A DNA stretch of 64,000 nucleotides from Rossellomorea aquimaris (GTDB lineage Bacteria; Bacillota; Bacilli; Bacillales; Bacillaceae_B). The position numbers and the translations under genes were made by a program. Of the stretch, positions 23,166 to 30,549 are shown piece after piece. A model generated the notes under the pieces. The model was not told where the DNA came from. It searched no databases and saw only the letters and a program-made list of their open reading frames with translations. The stretch covers positions 1 to 64,000 of the forward strand of contig NZ_MINN01000085.1 in the NCBI RefSeq assembly GCF_001877785.1, in the 5' to 3' direction. Numbering within the stretch: position 1 is the stretch's first letter; the number at the start of each line of letters is the position of its first letter.

Positions 23166-24107
23166 ATGGCATCTGTATTAGTTAATACAACTCATATGGA
23201 ACGTAATGATTGGCTGGAAATGCGAAGAAAAGGAATTGGGGGATCAGACGCCTCCATCATCCTTGGACTTAACAAATATAAAACACCTTTTGAATTATGG
23301 CTTGAGAAGACCGGTCAGGTTGATGTAGATGAGTCTTCAAGCGAAGCAGCCTATTTCGGAAACTTATTCGAGGACATGGTCGCAAAAGAATTCGAGGTAC
23401 GTATGGGAAAGAAAGTACGTAAACGAAATGCCATCCTGCAGCATCCAGACCATTATTTTATTATCGCGAACATCGACCGTAAGGTGGTCGGGGAAGATAC
23501 TCTCCTGGAATGTAAAACAGCCAACCAGTTTTTACTGAAGGAATGGGAGAGTGAAGAGATGCCTGAATCCTATTTGGTACAGGTACAGCACTATTTAGGG
23601 GTATTAGGCTACCCGAAAGCTTACATCGCGGTACTTATAGGCGGTAACAAATTTATCTGCAAGGAAGTCGAACGTGACGAGGAACTGATCAATATCATCT
23701 TCGAAGCAGAAAAACACTTCTGGCAGTACCATGTAATCGAAGGAAACCCGCCGGCTTTAGACGGATCCAGTGCAGCTGAAAAGTATTTGAAAGATAAATA
23801 CTCTGCTGCAGAAAAAGGAAAGACGGTTGAACTGAAGAGCAATCACAAAGAGCAAATCCTTCAATACTTCGACCTAAAGAAAACAATCAGTGAACTGGAA
23901 AAGCAAAAGAAGCATATTCAACATGACCTGCAGCACGAACTAAAAGAAGCCGAGCTAGGATTCTGCTCCAATTACGAAGTAGCCTGGAAACCAATTGAAT
24001 CCAACCGAGTGGATACGAAACTATTAAAAGAGAAGTTTCCTAATATCTATCAGGAAGTAATCAAAAAGAGCTCCTACAGACGGTTTGATATCAAGGAGGC
24101 TAAATAA
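23166..24107 (+). CDS. YqaJ-family viral recombinase exonuclease
   Basis: The 313-residue protein is a lambda Exo-like 5'-3' exonuclease. N-terminal WLEMRRKGIGGSDASIILG matches the YqaJ signature. Catalytic acidic and lysine residues lie in NIDR and LLECKTANQ near residue 118, the D...ExK core. A helical C-terminal half follows (KKTISELEKQKKHIQ). With RecT it forms a recombination pair: the nuclease makes 3' tails and RecT anneals them. ATG 23166 follows GGAGGGG and its stop overlaps the recT start (TAATG). Confidence 0.9.
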   Translation: MASVLVNTTHMERNDWLEMRRKGIGGSDASIILGLNKYKTPFELWLEKTGQVDVDESSSEAAYFGNLFEDMVAKEFEVRMGKKVRKRNAILQHPDHYFIIANIDRKVVGEDTLLECKTANQFLLKEWESEEMPESYLVQVQHYLGVLGYPKAYIAVLIGGNKFICKEVERDEELINIIFEAEKHFWQYHVIEGNPPALDGSSAAEKYLKDKYSAAEKGKTVELKSNHKEQILQYFDLKKTISELEKQKKHIQHDLQHELKEAELGFCSNYEVAWKPIESNRVDTKLLKEKFPNIYQEVIKKSSYRRFDIKEAK

Positions 24108-24964
24108 TGGCCACCAATCAATCTCTCAAAAATCAGTTAGCAAATAAGAATGGCCAGGCCCCTTCAACACAGGGGGCCACCATGAAAGGGCTGCTGGCGA
24201 GTCCTTCGGTAATCAAACGATTTGAAGAGGTCTTAGGGAAACGAGCCACACAGTTTACCGCCTCGATCCTTAGCCTTTATAACAGCGAAAAGATGCTGCA
24301 GAAAGCAGAGCCTATGTCGGTTATCTCTTCAGCGATGATCGCGGCCACTCTGGATCTTCCGGTAGATAAGAATCTAGGATATGCCTGGATTGTCCCGTAT
24401 GGGGGCAAAGCACAGTTCCAACTCGGATATAAAGGGTACATTCAGTTAGCCCTTAGAACCGGCCAGTATCGGTATATAAACGTCACTCCCATTCATGAGG
24501 GGGAGCTGATCAAATGGAACCCTCTTACTGAGGACATTGATATCGACTTTGAGCAAAGAGAGTCAGAAGTGGTTATAGGTTACGCAGCCTACTTCGAACT
24601 ATTGAATGGATTCAGGAAAACGGTCTACTGGACCAAGGAGGCAGTCGAGAAGCACCGGAAGAAATTTAGTAAATCAGATTTCGGATGGAAGAATGATTGG
24701 GACGCCATGGCCATGAAGACGGTGCTGAAAAATCTTCTATCAAAATGGGGGATCCTTTCCGTCGAAATGCAGAAGGCCGTTATTGAAGAGAATGAACCAA
24801 GCGATGAGCGTGAAATGAAAGACATTACACCTGAAGAGGATGACAACACCATTGACTATGATCTTCCGGAAGAACAGCCGGCTGAGGAAAAGAAAAGAAA
24901 AAACACTTCTAAGAAAAACAAGAAAGATTCAGCTCAAGAAGCCATGGACATGAGTTTTGATTAA
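24107..24964 (+). CDS. recT: RecT-family single-strand annealing protein
   Basis: The 285-residue protein anneals complementary single strands during phage recombination. Conserved RecT regions include KGLLASPSVIKRFEEVLGK, LPVDKNLGYAWIVPYGGKA, QFQLGYKGYIQLALRTGQY and the KTVLKNLLSKWG segment. A low-complexity acidic/lysine tail closes the protein. Its position immediately after YqaJ, with overlapping stop and start, is the skin yqaJ-yqaK arrangement. Confidence 0.93.
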   Translation: MATNQSLKNQLANKNGQAPSTQGATMKGLLASPSVIKRFEEVLGKRATQFTASILSLYNSEKMLQKAEPMSVISSAMIAATLDLPVDKNLGYAWIVPYGGKAQFQLGYKGYIQLALRTGQYRYINVTPIHEGELIKWNPLTEDIDIDFEQRESEVVIGYAAYFELLNGFRKTVYWTKEAVEKHRKKFSKSDFGWKNDWDAMAMKTVLKNLLSKWGILSVEMQKAVIEENEPSDEREMKDITPEEDDNTIDYDLPEEQPAEEKKRKNTSKKNKKDSAQEAMDMSFD

Positions 24965-25136
24965 CCAGGAGGTCCCTTACAAAGTCCTTCTCCCGACATG
25001 GATCTGGGAGAAGGCTCAAAGTAAGGAAGAACTCAAAACGTTAGTTCTGCAGTATATGAAGAGATATCCGCACTACCATGTGCGAGGAATACAAAACAGA
25101 AAAGCAATATGCGATAGAAAGGAAGAGGAAGCATGA
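24957..25136 (+). CDS. Small phage protein downstream of recT
   Basis: A 59-residue frame starts at TTG 24957, overlapping the end of recT, and ends in a TGA overlapping the next ATG (ATGA). The content (YKVLLPTWIWEKAQSKEEL, then YMKRYPHYHVRGIQNRKAI) looks protein-like and fills the gap exactly. The start is uncertain because no strong ribosome binding site is visible. The function is unknown. Confidence 0.6.
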   Translation: MINQEVPYKVLLPTWIWEKAQSKEELKTLVLQYMKRYPHYHVRGIQNRKAICDRKEEEA

Positions 25137-25396
25137 AAGCAACTGGAATCGTTAGAAAGATCGATGAATTAGGGAGAGTCGTTATTCCAAAGGAAGTCAG
25201 GAGAACCCAAGGGTTACACACCGGGACACCATTAGAAATGTTTATTGGCCACGGAGGAATCATCTTCAGACCGTATCAAACTGATGTGACCAAGCAGAAT
25301 ACACTAACCTGGCTCGAGACGGCCTTACAGGATGCCACCAATGTTGAAGACAGGGAATCCATTGAAGCTGCCATTTCATATGTTAAACAAGCTTAA
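25133..25396 (+). CDS. AbrB/SpoVT-type transition regulator
   Basis: The 87-residue protein has the N-terminal swapped-hairpin DNA-binding domain: MKATGIVRKIDELGRVVIPK, EVRRTQGLHTGTPLEMF. It closely follows AbrB over the first 50 residues and then ends in a short helical tail. Phage copies may modulate early genes or interfere with host AbrB control of sporulation and competence. Translation is coupled to the preceding gene by ATGA. Confidence 0.88.
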   Translation: MKATGIVRKIDELGRVVIPKEVRRTQGLHTGTPLEMFIGHGGIIFRPYQTDVTKQNTLTWLETALQDATNVEDRESIEAAISYVKQA

Positions 25397-25408
25397 GAGG
25401 GTGATAGT

Positions 25409-26266
25409 TTGAATTACCTAAAGGAACTCAAAGCTTTTAAGGATTGGCTGCTGCTGAACGATCTTAATACCAGCGCAATTGCGTTATGGCACACACTGAT
25501 GGCCATAAACAATATGGCTGGCTGGAAAGAACGATTCAATGCGCCCAACTCCACAGTAGAGAAATTGACTGGCCTTTCAAAGCAAGGGCTGGTCAATGCT
25601 CGAGTAAAGCTTATTGAGAACGAACTGATTGAATATGAAAAAGGCAAAAAAGGTAAGGCTCCAATCTATAAGGTAAAGTCATTGGTCAACTCAGTTGACC
25701 AATCGCTATACCAATCCGATACCCAATCCATATACCAATCTGGATACCAATCCGATGACCAACGGTTGACCATACCTAAACATAAACAAAACAAAACGAA
25801 ACTAAAAGATGACGTAGGAGAAGATGCGCGTGTGTCTCCCAATCCATTTCAGTTTTACGAACAAGAAGGGTTTGGTGTGTTAGGTGGCTATATACCCCAA
25901 AAGATTGTCGGCTGGTGTGATGATCTTTCAGAGGGGATAGTCTTGGAGGCCATGAAGATTGCGGTAGAGCAGGGGACAAAGAAATGGGGGTACGTGGAGG
26001 CCATCCTTAGAAACTGGTCCCAGAAAGGGATTAGGACGGTGGAGCAGTGTAAGGCAGAGCAGAAGCAATACAAGGAGCACAAGTCTCAGCGACCGCCTAA
26101 CAGGGCCGGCGGGAAAGTACGGCCCATCCGGAAGGAAATGCTGCCTGATTGGTTTGAGGAGTCGCAATCAAGCCAAGATGCCCCTGCCGGTGGGTCGGAT
26201 GACTATGACTTCGAGAAAGAAAAAGAAAAGCTACAGGCTGAATTACTTGCCTACAGGAGGGGGTGA
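25409..26266 (+). CDS. DnaD-like phage replication initiator
   Basis: The 285-residue protein has an N-terminal winged-helix domain (residues about 1-90, LWHTLMAINNMAGWKERFNA, TVEKLTGLSKQGLVNARVKL) and a C-terminal DnaD-type domain (about 145-215, PFQFYEQEGFG to KKWGYVEAILRNWSQKGI). Between them lies a Gln/Ser/Tyr repeat encoded by the 12-bp iterons. DnaD-type initiators bind the origin and help load the helicase. No DnaC-like loader gene follows, so the phage may use the host loader. The gene ends in a Lys/Glu-rich tail. Confidence 0.88.
   Translation: MNYLKELKAFKDWLLLNDLNTSAIALWHTLMAINNMAGWKERFNAPNSTVEKLTGLSKQGLVNARVKLIENELIEYEKGKKGKAPIYKVKSLVNSVDQSLYQSDTQSIYQSGYQSDDQRLTIPKHKQNKTKLKDDVGEDARVSPNPFQFYEQEGFGVLGGYIPQKIVGWCDDLSEGIVLEAMKIAVEQGTKKWGYVEAILRNWSQKGIRTVEQCKAEQKQYKEHKSQRPPNRAGGKVRPIRKEMLPDWFEESQSSQDAPAGGSDDYDFEKEKEKLQAELLAYRRG
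25699..25764. repeat. Putative phage replication origin: five and a half 12-bp iterons
   Basis: CCAATC occurs at 25699, 25711, 25723, 25735 and 25747, and CCAACG at 25759, exactly every 12 bases. The intervening six bases are mostly C-G-A-T-A-like. The array is inside the initiator gene between its two domains, the same arrangement as lambda O and several Gram-positive phage origins. The 12-bp period keeps the reading frame and encodes a four-residue repeat of Q-S-x-Y type. Confidence 0.75.
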
Positions 26267-26270
26267 TCGA

Positions 26271-26477
26271 TTGGGTGTTTTGTATAACACGGTTAGGCGT
26301 AAACAGAATGCCGAGGCGCAGGTCATGATAAATGATCTGTTAGCCTTGGGTATTACCAGAGCGCGAACCGGTGAGAGCATTTATGACTTGAATTATTATG
26401 ATTTAAGGCATGAGCTTGCAGTCGCTGTTGTTACCCAATCGAATCATTACCGGGAAAGCGAAGGGGGAAATGAATAA
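26271..26477 (+). CDS. Small early phage protein
   Basis: The 68-residue protein starts at TTG 26271 after AGGAGGGGG. It begins MGVLYNTVRRKQNAEAQVM and contains IYDLNYYDLRHELAVA. It directly precedes the RusA gene, with adjacent stop and start. The family is unrecognised, but placement between DnaD-like and RusA genes is typical of small Bacillus phage early proteins. Confidence 0.7.
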   Translation: MGVLYNTVRRKQNAEAQVMINDLLALGITRARTGESIYDLNYYDLRHELAVAVVTQSNHYRESEGGNE

Positions 26478-26915
26478 GTGGAGATAATCAATTTTACGGT
26501 ATACGGCACTCCTGTTGCCCAAGGCCGGCCGCGGTTCAGCTCTAAGGGCGGCATGGTTAAAGCATACGATCCGAAGAAATCGAAGGAGTTTAAGAAGTAT
26601 GTGAAGCTTGTTGCGGCAGAACATAGACCTGAGAAGCCACTGGAAGGGCCACTGCAGTTGTTTATCAGGGTGTTCAAGCCATCGCTAAAGAGCTTCAGCA
26701 AAAAGAAACATGCAGCTGCAGAAAGTGGAGAATTGAGGCCAACGACAAAGCCGGATGTAGACAATTACGTGAAAGGCATCAAGGATGCTTGTAATGGGGT
26801 TCTCTGGAGGGATGATAGCCAGATTGTAGAGTTATTGGCCAGCAAGTGGTATAGCGAGACACCGCGGATTGAGATTATGGTGGTCCCAATAAAAGAAAAA
26901 GGAGAGACGGGGTAA
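26478..26915 (+). CDS. rusA: RusA-family Holliday junction resolvase
   Basis: The 145-residue protein starts at GTG and has the RusA signature: N-terminal FTVYGTPVAQGRPRF, and the catalytic acidic cluster in TKPDVDNYVKGIKDACNG followed by RDDSQIVEL. RusA cuts four-way junctions formed during phage recombination and before packaging. It matches YqaN of skin in position and length and is the last gene of the early operon. Confidence 0.92.
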   Translation: MEIINFTVYGTPVAQGRPRFSSKGGMVKAYDPKKSKEFKKYVKLVAAEHRPEKPLEGPLQLFIRVFKPSLKSFSKKKHAAAESGELRPTTKPDVDNYVKGIKDACNGVLWRDDSQIVELLASKWYSETPRIEIMVVPIKEKGETG

Positions 26916-26956
26916 GGATCGTCTCTCTTGCAAGATTAGTTTGGACTTCTAAGACT

Positions 26957-27115
26957 TCAATTTAGTATTCGGTGCTTTTCCTTTTCATTAAGTAACTTCT
27001 TCTGGTGAATGGCTGCTTCAATCAATCTAATGAAATCTTCTGAGGTCCCAACTCTTCTGGACTCATGTAACAATTCCTTTAGTTTTTTCTCTGGTAAATC
27101 AGTTAGTCCATTCAA
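26957..27115 (-). CDS. Small Sda-like protein, possible sporulation kinase inhibitor
   Basis: On the minus strand a TTG at 27115 opens a 52-residue frame. LTDLPEKKLKELLHESRRVG followed by TSEDFIRLIEAAIHQKKLL resembles Sda, whose core reads LSDELL...DFIxLIExEI-RRSL. Sda blocks the KinA kinase and delays sporulation. The ribosome binding site is weak (GGTGA), so translation is unproven. It lies in a small minus-strand cluster of three short genes opposite to the early operon. Confidence 0.45.
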   Translation of the reverse strand: MNGLTDLPEKKLKELLHESRRVGTSEDFIRLIEAAIHQKKLLNEKEKHRILN

Positions 27116-27158
27116 AGGAGTTCACCATCCAAGGAGTTTATATTGGAGAAGTATATTA

Positions 27159-27314
27159 TTACTTCTTCAATTCGATTTCAGATTTATGAACGAGTATACA
27201 ATTGCTCATTTTATTTTTTTCCTTAGAAATTTCTAAGTACTCAGAATCATAAATGAAATGCACAAAATACTCTTCATCGTTGTAAATTACGTTATCACCA
27301 ATATAGAACATCAT
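27159..27314 (-). CDS. Small phage protein, 51 residues
   Basis: The minus-strand frame starts MMFYIGDNVIYNDEEYFVHF and has a GAGAGG site upstream of tandem ATG codons. The GD-V-Y-N-EEY-V pattern suggests a small beta-barrel (SH3/KOW-like) fold. The function is unknown. Confidence 0.6.
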   Translation of the reverse strand: MMFYIGDNVIYNDEEYFVHFIYDSEYLEISKEKNKMSNCILVHKSEIELKK

Positions 27315-27482
27315 ATTAATACCTCTCAAAAAATATTTATAGGTATATACTACCAAAAATAAGATTAAGAGGGATTTTTATATTTTTCTATTTAAGAAGG
27401 TTTTAGGTACTAGTGCTTCATTATTCTTTATAAAGTAAGTAGATTTATTCATTTAGGCATAAAGTATGAGTAGCAGGTTGGG

Positions 27483-27626
27483 TTAGGTTTTAGGTCGTAT
27501 TGTTTCTGAGGTCTTTTTTATTTCTTCAGCAATTAATTGCTTCTGATCAGGGCATTTACACCTGTAGAATTCTTTGAAAAGTAATCCTAATTTTCTTATA
27601 CGATCTAAGGTTTCTAGTTCTTTCAT
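27483..27626 (-). CDS. Small phage protein, 47 residues
   Basis: The minus-strand frame starts MKELETLDRIRKLGLLFKEF, is charged and helical, contains a CKC pair near residue 23 and has an AGGTGATGG site before the ATG. It is probably co-transcribed with the two short genes downstream on the same strand. I do not recognise it. Confidence 0.5.
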   Translation of the reverse strand: MKELETLDRIRKLGLLFKEFYRCKCPDQKQLIAEEIKKTSETIRPKT

Positions 27627-27761
27627 TCCATCACCTAATATAACTATAATCATAGTACAGAAAAATGTAAATATCTAGGATAAAATATTCATTTTTCATA
27701 AAATAAGAAAAAGCCAGGATCTCTCCCGGCCAGCCAACTTAATTATAACACAGGAGGGGTC

Positions 27762-27965
27762 TTGGTGAGACTATCAGACTTGGAAATTAACCCTAGTACT
27801 TTAAAACTAGAAATTGATATAATGGATAAAGAAGGAAGTTTTGCTGTGGTGGTTTGTGATGGAAAGGCGAAGATTACGGAGCTACCGGATCATGGTGAGA
27901 CGAAGATCGTTACTCACCAGGGCAAAGTGAAACGGGTTAAGTTTGATGAGGGGGAAGAGTTTTGA
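27762..27965 (+). CDS. XtrA/YqaO-like phage protein
   Basis: The 67-residue protein starts at TTG 27762 (or GTG 27765) after AGGAGGGG. The strand-rich sequence LEIDIMDKEGSFAVVVCDGK and the near-invariant THQGKVKRVKFDEGE match the PBSX XtrA/skin YqaO family, which sits just before the late regulator. The stop overlaps the next gene. The function is unknown. Confidence 0.72.
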   Translation: MVRLSDLEINPSTLKLEIDIMDKEGSFAVVVCDGKAKITELPDHGETKIVTHQGKVKRVKFDEGEEF

Positions 27966-28654
27966 ATTTTGAAAGAGATAAATTGAAGATTCACTTTATT
28001 TATGTTGTTATTATTCTTTCTTTAGCATTAGTGATGTTAGGAGGGATTTTGTTAGTTGGTTTTGATGATGCAGTAAAATCTCTTTCTAATGGGGCTACGT
28101 TACTTTCTATAGTGTTAGCAGTTGTTGCAATATTAATCACTCTATGGGATGTAGCAGGGCATAAAAATAATGTTGCAATACTTAATCAATCAGTTAAACA
28201 TTTTAAAAGGATGATTAACGATTTTGAAAAAATCTCTGATGAAAATGGTGTGTCCTTAAATGAATTAAGAGATATCATTACTGAGTTAAATGAAAAGGTA
28301 ACTCTGTACGAGAGTAAATTCTCTCAAATAGAGAGTTATATTAAAGAGGGAGGGGATCCTGAGGTTGTAAAGGAACTGAAAACTATCCTTGATAATCAGA
28401 AAGAGATAAGCTTAAAAACTACTAGTTCCACATTTGAAGGTATTATGGTTGATGATGTATTAGAATTAGTTAGAGTAGAATTTAATACAGATGTATTTTC
28501 CTATAAATCATTTTTCAAACTCTTAAAAAAACATTATCCTTCTGTACCAGCCTCAATGATCAGAGCTGTAATTTCCGGTATGGTGAAGGATGAAAGTCTT
28601 GAAGAAGTAATAAATTATAATGATGGCGGTTTATTTTATAAGCTAATAGATTAA
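27962..28654 (+). CDS. Two-TM membrane protein with coiled coil and C-terminal wHTH-like region
   Basis: The 230-residue protein has two N-terminal membrane segments (about residues 12-33 and 42-63), a long cytoplasmic coiled coil (about 75-145), and a compact C-terminal region (DDVLELVRVEF to SMIRAVISGMV) that could be a winged helix. It is translationally coupled to the XtrA-like gene and followed by a terminator. It is AT-rich cargo, possibly for superinfection exclusion or signalling. The family is unrecognised. Confidence 0.65.
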   Translation: MNFERDKLKIHFIYVVIILSLALVMLGGILLVGFDDAVKSLSNGATLLSIVLAVVAILITLWDVAGHKNNVAILNQSVKHFKRMINDFEKISDENGVSLNELRDIITELNEKVTLYESKFSQIESYIKEGGDPEVVKELKTILDNQKEISLKTTSSTFEGIMVDDVLELVRVEFNTDVFSYKSFFKLLKKHYPSVPASMIRAVISGMVKDESLEEVINYNDGGLFYKLID

Positions 28655-28684
28655 TTTAAAATTAGTTCTACCAGCCAACTGGAG

Positions 28685-28735
28685 GACACTAATCACTCAC
28701 CGAATTATCGGTGTTGTGATTGGTGTCTTTTTTTT
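28685..28735 (+). terminator. Terminator after the membrane-protein gene
   Basis: GACACTAATCAC pairs with GTGATTGGTGTC, and an inner CACCG/CGGTG stem extends it. A run of T follows at 28728. It separates the early-middle region from the ArpU gene. Confidence 0.85.
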
Positions 28736-28754
28736 AAAATGAGGAGGATTAATA

Positions 28755-29192
28755 ATGAATAAACAACTTTTTATGCTGCCTGAAATCGACAGAGAAAAAA
28801 CAAAAGCTGCTGTTGAGTCAGCTTTTGAAAAGTATCGTTTCTACTTACTCATGGTTCCCGAAGACAAGTTACCGAAAGTGACGGCAACTTACTCAATTGT
28901 TCCTCCTTCATTTTCAAATGAATTTCATTCTTCAACTGAACAGGCTGCCATTGAGCGAATTGAATTAGAATTGGCCAAAGACAAACACGTTAAATGGGTT
29001 TTGAGGGGAGTCAACCGATTAAATAAATTAGAAAGGGAAATTGTATTCAAGCGATATCTTAAAGATGAAGAGGTGTTTGATTATGAGATATATAATGAAA
29101 TTGGAATGAGTGAAAGAAGGTATTATAGATTGAAGTCTAGAATATTTTATAAGCTGGCTTTTATTTTAAAAATTGAAGAGTATTTAGGTTAA
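28755..29192 (+). CDS. ArpU-family late transcription regulator
   Basis: The 145-residue protein matches the ArpU family: N-terminal MLPEIDREKTKAAVESAFEK, central helical region, and a C-terminal sigma-4-like segment (LEREIVFKRYL, then IGMSERRYYRLKSRIFYKLA). ArpU-type proteins control late gene expression and muramidase export in Gram-positive phages. It stands just upstream of the packaging genes, the expected position. Confidence 0.88.
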   Translation: MNKQLFMLPEIDREKTKAAVESAFEKYRFYLLMVPEDKLPKVTATYSIVPPSFSNEFHSSTEQAAIERIELELAKDKHVKWVLRGVNRLNKLEREIVFKRYLKDEEVFDYEIYNEIGMSERRYYRLKSRIFYKLAFILKIEEYLG

Positions 29193-29225
29193 TACCTTGA
29201 AATAAAGTAAGGGAAGGATTGTTTA

Positions 29226-29972
29226 ATGTATAATCATCATTCTGTTTTTGATTTACCTGAAAAGACAACCAAAATATGGAGATATATGGACTTCACAAAG
29301 TTTATCGATATGATTAATTCTCAACACTTGTTTTTCGTAAGATCAGATAAATTTAAGGATCCATTTGAAGGAAGATACTCTAATGCTAATAAAAGTTTAA
29401 ATTACCGAGAAAAAATATATGGAGAGAAAAATGATAATAAAATATTTAAAAAATTAGAAAACTTAAATAGATATGATAGAAAGTTTACCTTGATAAATTG
29501 TTGGCATATGAATGAGTATGAATCTGCGGCCATGTGGGATTTGTATTTAAAAAGTGAAGAAGGGATAGCTATTCAATCAACTGTAGGTAAGTTGATTGAT
29601 TCTTTCTGCGAGACAGAAGAAAGTATTTATATTGGGAAAGTTAAATACATTGACTTTAAAAGAGATTGGGTTCCAGAAGGGAATACCTTTAATCCATTTA
29701 TTTATAAAAGAAAGTCTTTTGAACACGAGAAAGAGCTAAGGTTACTCCATCATTTAGGTCTGCCATCAAGTAATGGAGCAATTGATTATAGTGCAGATTC
29801 TCCTGTACAATTTGGAAAATCAATATCTTGTGATATAAAAACATTAATTGAAAATATTTATGTCTCACCTACATCTGCAGATTGGTTTCATGATTTAATA
29901 ATTTCAATGTGCGAAAGATTAGAATTAAAAAAGCCAGTATTACATTCAGACTTAAAAGAGTTACCTTATTAA
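29226..29972 (+). CDS. DUF2971 family protein
   Basis: The 248-residue protein has the DUF2971 pattern: IWRYMDFTKFIDMINSQHLF, FKDPFEGRYSN, NCWHMNEYESAAMWDLY, and YKRKSFEHEKELRLL. It is soluble, very AT-rich and inserted between the ArpU and terminase genes, where it has no structural role. DUF2971 genes occur widely in mobile elements and defence islands, but no activity is established. Confidence 0.8.
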   Translation: MYNHHSVFDLPEKTTKIWRYMDFTKFIDMINSQHLFFVRSDKFKDPFEGRYSNANKSLNYREKIYGEKNDNKIFKKLENLNRYDRKFTLINCWHMNEYESAAMWDLYLKSEEGIAIQSTVGKLIDSFCETEESIYIGKVKYIDFKRDWVPEGNTFNPFIYKRKSFEHEKELRLLHHLGLPSSNGAIDYSADSPVQFGKSISCDIKTLIENIYVSPTSADWFHDLIISMCERLELKKPVLHSDLKELPY

Positions 29973-30111
29973 GGCAGAAAAGTGGCAGCATATTGACAGA
30001 GTATTTCTTCTTAGAAGTGATAATATGGTAATAACCAATAAACTATTAGAGGCTTCTTACAAACGTAGGGAGCTATTCTTTTGTGAAATAGGAGGTGGCA
30101 GGTGACATGGT

Positions 30112-30549
30112 ATGACACAAATAACTGAAAAACAAAGACGTTTTGCTGATGAGTATGTGAAATCGGGTAATATATCGGCTTCATATAAAATCGCCTACAA
30201 TAACGTAAAAAAGGATTCAGCAGCAAGAGCCTCCGGGAGCAGACTGCTAACAAATGCTAACGTGAGATCTTATATTGATGAACGTTTAGAGCAGTTGAAG
30301 AAAGAGTCGATCGCAGAGCAAGATGAGATCCTTCAGTTTCTCACTTCTGTGATGCGCGGAGAATACACCGAACAGATACCAGTGGGTATAGGAGAAGGTG
30401 CCCAGCAGTTAGAGGACAAGGACACCTACTTGAAAGATCGAGTTAAAGCAGCAGAGCTCTTAGGTAAGCGATATGTCATGTGGACCGATAAGCAACAAGT
30501 AGAGAACATTACACCAGTCTTTGTGGAGGATGTACCTGATGAAGACTAA
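30112..30549 (+). CDS. terS: Terminase small subunit
   Basis: The 145-residue protein begins TQITEKQRRFADEYVKSGNI, the HTH-containing start shared by SPP1 gp1 and PBSX XtmA terminases. It then has SAARASGSRLLTNANVRSYI-like and DRVKAAELLGKRY motifs. It recognises the pac/cos site on phage DNA and activates the large subunit. An AGGAGGTGG site precedes it, and the next gene overlaps its end. Confidence 0.92.
   Translation: MTQITEKQRRFADEYVKSGNISASYKIAYNNVKKDSAARASGSRLLTNANVRSYIDERLEQLKKESIAEQDEILQFLTSVMRGEYTEQIPVGIGEGAQQLEDKDTYLKDRVKAAELLGKRYVMWTDKQQVENITPVFVEDVPDED

Noticed and set aside
25699-25764. 12-bp array as a CRISPR
   Set aside because: Repeats are far too short, have no spacers, are inside a coding frame, and no cas gene is present in the window.
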